A DNA stretch of 64,000 bases, from the NCBI GenBank assembly GCA_963514095.1, contig OY741265.1, positions 1,267,621 to 1,331,620 of the forward strand. The letters run 5' to 3'. Source of the DNA: Eutrigla gurnardus. Taxonomy: Eukaryota > Chordata > Actinopteri > Perciformes > Triglidae. Positions 60,790-64,000 of this stretch are shown in pieces (positions within the stretch are counted from its first letter, which is position 1; each line of letters starts with the position of its first letter). The notes under the pieces are model-generated. The model saw only the letters and a list, made by a program, of their open reading frames with translations. It was not told where the DNA came from and searched no databases. The translations under genes were made by a program, and so were the position numbers.

Positions 60790-62199
60790 CCCCCCCTGAC
60801 CTGTCTGTCATCTCTGTCTCTTGCCTGTCTGTCTCTCTCTGACGTGTCTGTCTCCAGCGGGTCTCGGGGAGTTCAAGATCCGAGATCTGAATGATGAGAT
60901 CAACAAGCTGCTGAGAGAGAAAGGTCACTGGGAGGTCCGGATCAAGGAGCTGGGGGGACCGGACTACGCGGTACATAAACAAGTGTCTGTGGGCTATTGG
61001 TGACCTGTCTGTGGGTTTTTGCTGACCTGTCTGTGTTTTCAGCGGGTCGGTCCGAGGATGTTGGACCACGAGGGGAAGGAGGTTCCAGGAAACCGAGGAT
61101 ATAAATACTTTGGAGCGGCCAGAGATCTGCCCGGAGTCCGAGATCTGTTTGAGAAGGAGCGTAAGTAAACTCCGTCTACACGGCATGTGTTATATCAACC
61201 CGTCCATCACTGGACTTGTGTATGATTGGTCCTCTCTGATCATGTGACTCCCAGCTGCACCGGCACTGAGGAAGACAAGGGGGGAGCTGATGAAGGAAGT
61301 GGACGCAGAGTATTACGGCTACAGAGACGAAGACGATGGAGTGCTGCTTCCTCTGGAGGTGGAGTACGAGAAACAAGGTTGGACTACTTTTTTCATGTAT
61401 ACAGTCATTTTATTACGTTTGCAGATTATTTTATTACGTATGATGTCAGATTATATTATTAAATATGAGGTGAATAACAGAGTTATTGGACATGCGCATG
61501 TTGACCTCCTGATGGCGCTAGATGAAAAGTCAGGATGACCTGCATTATTACAGTTGATCCTGTATGACGATGCAACAGTTGTTGAGATGCTTCGGTCTGG
61601 ACTAAGTTCTGGATCCAGCTCCTGACCCGGTGTCTCGTGTGCAGCTGTGCTGGAGGCGGTGCAGAAGTGGAGAACGGAGAAGGAGGCTCGTCTGTCGGGA
61701 GACAAACCACCGGAGGAGGAAGAGGAAGAGAGCATCTACAACGTCCACAATGAGGAGGTGAACTGTCCCTTTAAATCCCCTGTCTGTCCAGCAGCAGAAG
61801 TCTGGACGCAGCCCAGTTTAGATTCAGCACATCGGATCATGAAGGTTGCATCCCAAAAACACGACGGCTCATAAACCCACGTCGTGGTCCATCCGGGTGA
61901 GGCTTCAGGTTTTGGTGAAGACTCTGGTTTAGAGGAACCCCCTCTGGTGTCCTCTACAAAGCATCATCATCATCATCATCATGACAGATTGACTTTAATA
62001 GCTTTATTTTTTAGAGTGGTTACAGACGGTGTGAGTGGTGGGCGGAGCTACCGGTTAACACTTCCTGTCAGTGAGGTGTGTTTGTTTTATGTGTGTGCAC
62101 AGCCTGATGATGACGAGAGTCAGGAGGAGCAGGAGGGAGAGGAGGGAGGAGTCACCTTCCTCGCACACGTACCCGTTCCTTCACAGAAAGAGGTGAGTG

Positions 62200-62246
<47 letters not shown>

Positions 62247-62612
62247 TGCTTGTCTTTGTGTGCGTGTACAAGTTTTAGTCTTTACCTCTGGTGATGAGAT
62301 GAAGCCACCAACTGCAGTTCCTCAAACTGCCACATGAGGCAAAAGTGAGTCTATCCCTATAGAACTCGCTGTAAAAAACCCAACTTTACAGCAGACTAAA
62401 CATGTTTACAGCCTCTGTAACTAATATCCCCGTGTGTCACACCCGCCTCTCTGTTCGCCTGAACATTAAAACACTGACTTTAAACAAGACTGTCTGGCCA
62501 TCAGGTGGAGGAGGCTCTGGTCAGGAGGAAGAAGATGGAGCTCCTGCAGCGCTACGCGAGTGAGACTCTTCAGGCTCAGAGTCAGGCGGCCAGAACTCTG
62601 CTGGGACTCTAA
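57640..62612 (+). CDS. isy1: ISY1 pre-mRNA splicing factor homologue
   Basis: Coding exons 57640-57642, 58423-58445, 58883-58934, 60206-60271, 60640-60682, 60858-60970, 61043-61160, 61255-61377, 61645-61757, 62103-62192 and 62505-62612 join in frame to 283 residues (human about 285). The protein opens MARNAEKAMTALARFRQAQL, continues with RRPFLASECNELPKAEKWRR and GLGEFKIRDLNDEINKLLRE, then GNRGYKYFGAARDLPGVRDL and EYYGYRDEDDGVLLPLE, an acidic region (about residues 205-235), and the C-terminal RRKKMELLQRYASETLQAQ. It is a component of the catalytic spliceosome (XAB2/Prp19-related group) in the nucleus. The first coding exon holds only the ATG; the next begins GCG AGA, which gives the expected MAR start. 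Intron 3 carries a Harbinger remnant and a 21-bp minisatellite. Confidence 0.95.
58995..59821 (+). mobile_element. Harbinger-like deletion derivative in isy1 intron 3
   Basis: The ends share GTAG...GTTTCCATC (left near 58995, inverted right near 59801-59821), with repeated subterminal GATTCGAATTA, AATGCGAATCA and GTTTCCATC motifs. It encloses a fragment of a Harbinger transposase. Exact ends and target duplication could not be fixed. Confidence 0.65.
59208..59645 (+). pseudogene. N-terminal fragment of HARBI1-like transposase
   Basis: A 145-residue open frame with RRRRPYEWERRRQRDFW, LSHFRMSRATFETLCRRIG and PIPTDKRIAIALYKL, the N-terminal and helix-turn-helix-like part of fish Harbinger nucleases. 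Similarity stops just after IALYKLTTCA, where the catalytic domain should begin, because of an internal deletion. Confidence 0.7.
59838..60180. repeat. 21-bp GC-rich minisatellite in isy1 intron 3
   Basis: About 16 units of GTTCACCTGCGTGACGGCGTC, alternating with a GACGAC-ending form, so part of the array has a 42-bp period. A multiple of three, it stays open in several frames on both strands (129-168 codons), which are spurious. It ends 26 bp before exon 4. Confidence 0.95.
60580..60634. repeat. (GT)n microsatellite immediately before isy1 exon 5
   Basis: About 27 GT units ending 5 bases before the exon 5 start at 60640. Confidence 0.9.
60752..60797. repeat. (TC)n(C)n tract in isy1 intron 5
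   Basis: About 17 TC units followed by C10, some 60 bp before the exon 6 acceptor. Confidence 0.9.
62211..62245. repeat. (CA)n microsatellite in isy1 intron 10
   Basis: CA tract starting about 18 bases after the exon 10 donor. Confidence 0.85.
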
Positions 62613-62683
62613 CCTGTCTGTCTGACTGTAACCTGTCTGTTGATGTAAATATCGGCCATCTTTTTTTACTCTGCCTGTTTCTT

Positions 62684-62689
62684 ATTAAA
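62684..62689 (+). terminator. Polyadenylation signal ATTAAA for isy1
   Basis: ATTAAA 72 bp after the isy1 stop, followed by a T/G-rich stretch (GTGTGTTTTTTTTC) at about 62720. Confidence 0.65.
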
Positions 62690-62864
62690 ATGTTCTTCTG
62701 CTCAGTTGGTCGTTCTCCTCGTGTGTTTTTTTTCTTCTTTTTCTCACAGATAACCATTCTGATCCTGAATGAGGACTTCTGGGTTCATTAAGGACCCTGA
62801 AGGCTGCGTAGTAAAACGGATGCAGTAGAACAGCAGGAGATGATTTCACCTTTAGTCCCAGTGG

Positions 62865-63633
62865 CAGGGGCGGATCTAGGATTATGGGAGATCCGAGGCT
62901 TAGCCCAGAGGGATGAAAGATGTATGTGCAAAGTTCTGGCATATATTCTGCGTATGCTAACTGTTATTACAGCTGATGGTAATGAAAACCATCTAGCAAA
63001 AACTATCATTTTAAATCTATTTTTTTTTTAGATGTTTTCTGGCATAGATGCCTTTTATTAGTGGACAGATAGGAAACACAGCAGAGAGGGGGGGGGGGGG
63101 ACATGCAGCAAAAAACCTCCGGCCTGCATTCAAACCAGGGTCAGCTGTGTATACAGTTATTCATGGCATGCGCTCTAACCACTCAGCCACCTACGTGCTT
63201 GGAAGCTACTACTTTGTCAGTCACTAACTTCTCACACGCCGAGTGTTATCTTAACATTCACAGACCTAAAACGTCTGTTCAGACGTTGGTCGTTGCGCCG
63301 CCGAGAAAAACGTTCTTCTGTCCATCATGTAGCCACGTCCATCTGACAGATGTCGATTTGAACCCGCGGGCGGAATCAACACAGGAAAGAGAGAGAGGAC
63401 ACACTTCTTCTCGGCAGGGCAGGCTATGAACGCAGGTTACTTTCCTGCTGCTGCTGCCTCTCTGTTGGACTCCAGCACTGCAGGAAGGCTACGCTTCAGA
63501 CTCTGGTGCGGTCAGGGGAGGGATACTGACATAAACCGCGTTGAGCTTTTTTCCCCCTACTGTAAACGTTCGGGGCTTTGGCAAAAACATCCGGGGCTTG
63601 AGCCCAAGTAGCCATCCCCTAACCCCGCCCCTG
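62865..63633. mobile_element. hAT-type non-autonomous element
   Basis: The left end CAGGGGCGGATCTAGG is matched by the inverted CCGCCCCTG ending at 63633. Flanks CCCAGTGG (62857-62864) and CCCAGTCG (63634-63641) agree at 7 of 8 positions. It has GGCTTGAGCCCAAG-like subterminal sequence and no transposase. It contains a G13 run near 63088-63101 and a tRNA-like dispersed repeat (about 63030-63190). Confidence 0.75.
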
Positions 63634-63694
63634 CCCAGTCGGCAAGTCCAGCAGATCGAGGGCACTCTGTCAGATTTTGAATGTTTACAACTCT

Positions 63695-64000
63695 CATGCT
63701 CCTCCCCCACGACCACGAGCTCCTCCCCCACGACCACAAGCTCCTCCCCCACGACCATGAGCTCCTCCCCCACGACCACAAGCTCCTCCCCCATGACCAC
63801 GAGCTCCTCCCCCACGACCACCGAGCTCCTCCCCCACCGAGCTCCTCCCCCACGACCACCGAGCGCCTCCCCCACGACCACCGAGCTCCTCCCCCACGAC
63901 CACCGAGCTCCTCCCCCACCGAGCTCCTCCCCCACAACCACAAGCTCCTCCCCCACTACCACCGACCTCCTCCCCCATGACCACGAGCTCCTCCCCCACG
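63695..64000. repeat. 20-bp minisatellite reaching the window edge
   Basis: Units of GAGCTCCTCCCCCACGACCA with ACAAGCTCC and ATGACC variants and a shortened 13-bp form (GAGCTCCTCCCCCACC). On the minus strand it is G-rich (GTGGGGGAGGAGCTC). All frames of 99-157 codons here are artefacts. It continues beyond 64000. Confidence 0.95.

Noticed and set aside
63489..64000. Gly/Arg-rich or Pro-rich open frames at the right edge
   Set aside because: Translation of the 20-bp GAGCTCCTCCCCC minisatellite in several frames on both strands.

Overview
The window is vertebrate nuclear DNA, almost certainly from a teleost fish. It holds five intron-containing genes whose exons read as standard vertebrate proteins with GT-AG splice sites. 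Between and inside them lie many (CA)n tracts, minisatellites, hAT and PIF/Harbinger DNA transposons, and LINE remnants of fish type. Nothing prokaryotic or viral was recognised. Exon boundaries were worked out by hand from reading-frame continuity and splice consensus, without transcript data.

Layout: 1-9.8 kb has no recognisable gene. It is filled with nested transposons (1006-3239; 3752-6045 and beyond; 6375-7545) and a 186-bp tandem duplication that carries two perfect heat-shock-element-like sites. At 9.8-16.6 kb, minus strand, is mkrn2 (makorin-2 E3 ubiquitin ligase, 10 coding exons). At 17.9-20.2 kb, plus strand, is mkrn2os, head-to-head with mkrn2. At 23.1-29.2 kb, plus strand, is tsen2 (catalytic subunit of the tRNA-splicing endonuclease, 12 exons). 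At 30.4-38.6 kb, plus strand, is rbm39 (SR-like splicing factor and coactivator). At 40.0-51.1 kb, minus strand, is a mitochondrial pyruvate dehydrogenase phosphatase catalytic subunit (PDP1-like, 5 coding exons); its last intron is almost entirely an 8.5-kb array of 24-bp repeats with a kilobase-scale higher-order structure. At 57.6-62.6 kb, plus strand, is isy1 (spliceosome factor, 11 exons). The window ends in another hAT element and a minisatellite that runs off the edge.

The trio tsen2 / mkrn2os / mkrn2 is a conserved vertebrate neighbourhood, while rbm39, the phosphatase and isy1 appear to be neighbours by chance. Three of the five genes act in RNA processing (tsen2, rbm39, isy1), but nothing in the sequence indicates joint regulation. 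The large tandem arrays at about 14.9, 40.3, 51.2, 54.9, 59.8 and 63.7 kb occupy roughly a fifth of the window and produce long but spurious open frames.

No clearly new multi-gene system was found. The observations most worth following are the intronic satellite with its higher-order structure, the duplicated heat-shock-element cassette, the intron-bearing phosphatase paralogue, a partly duplicated exon in mkrn2os, and the layered transposon insertions.
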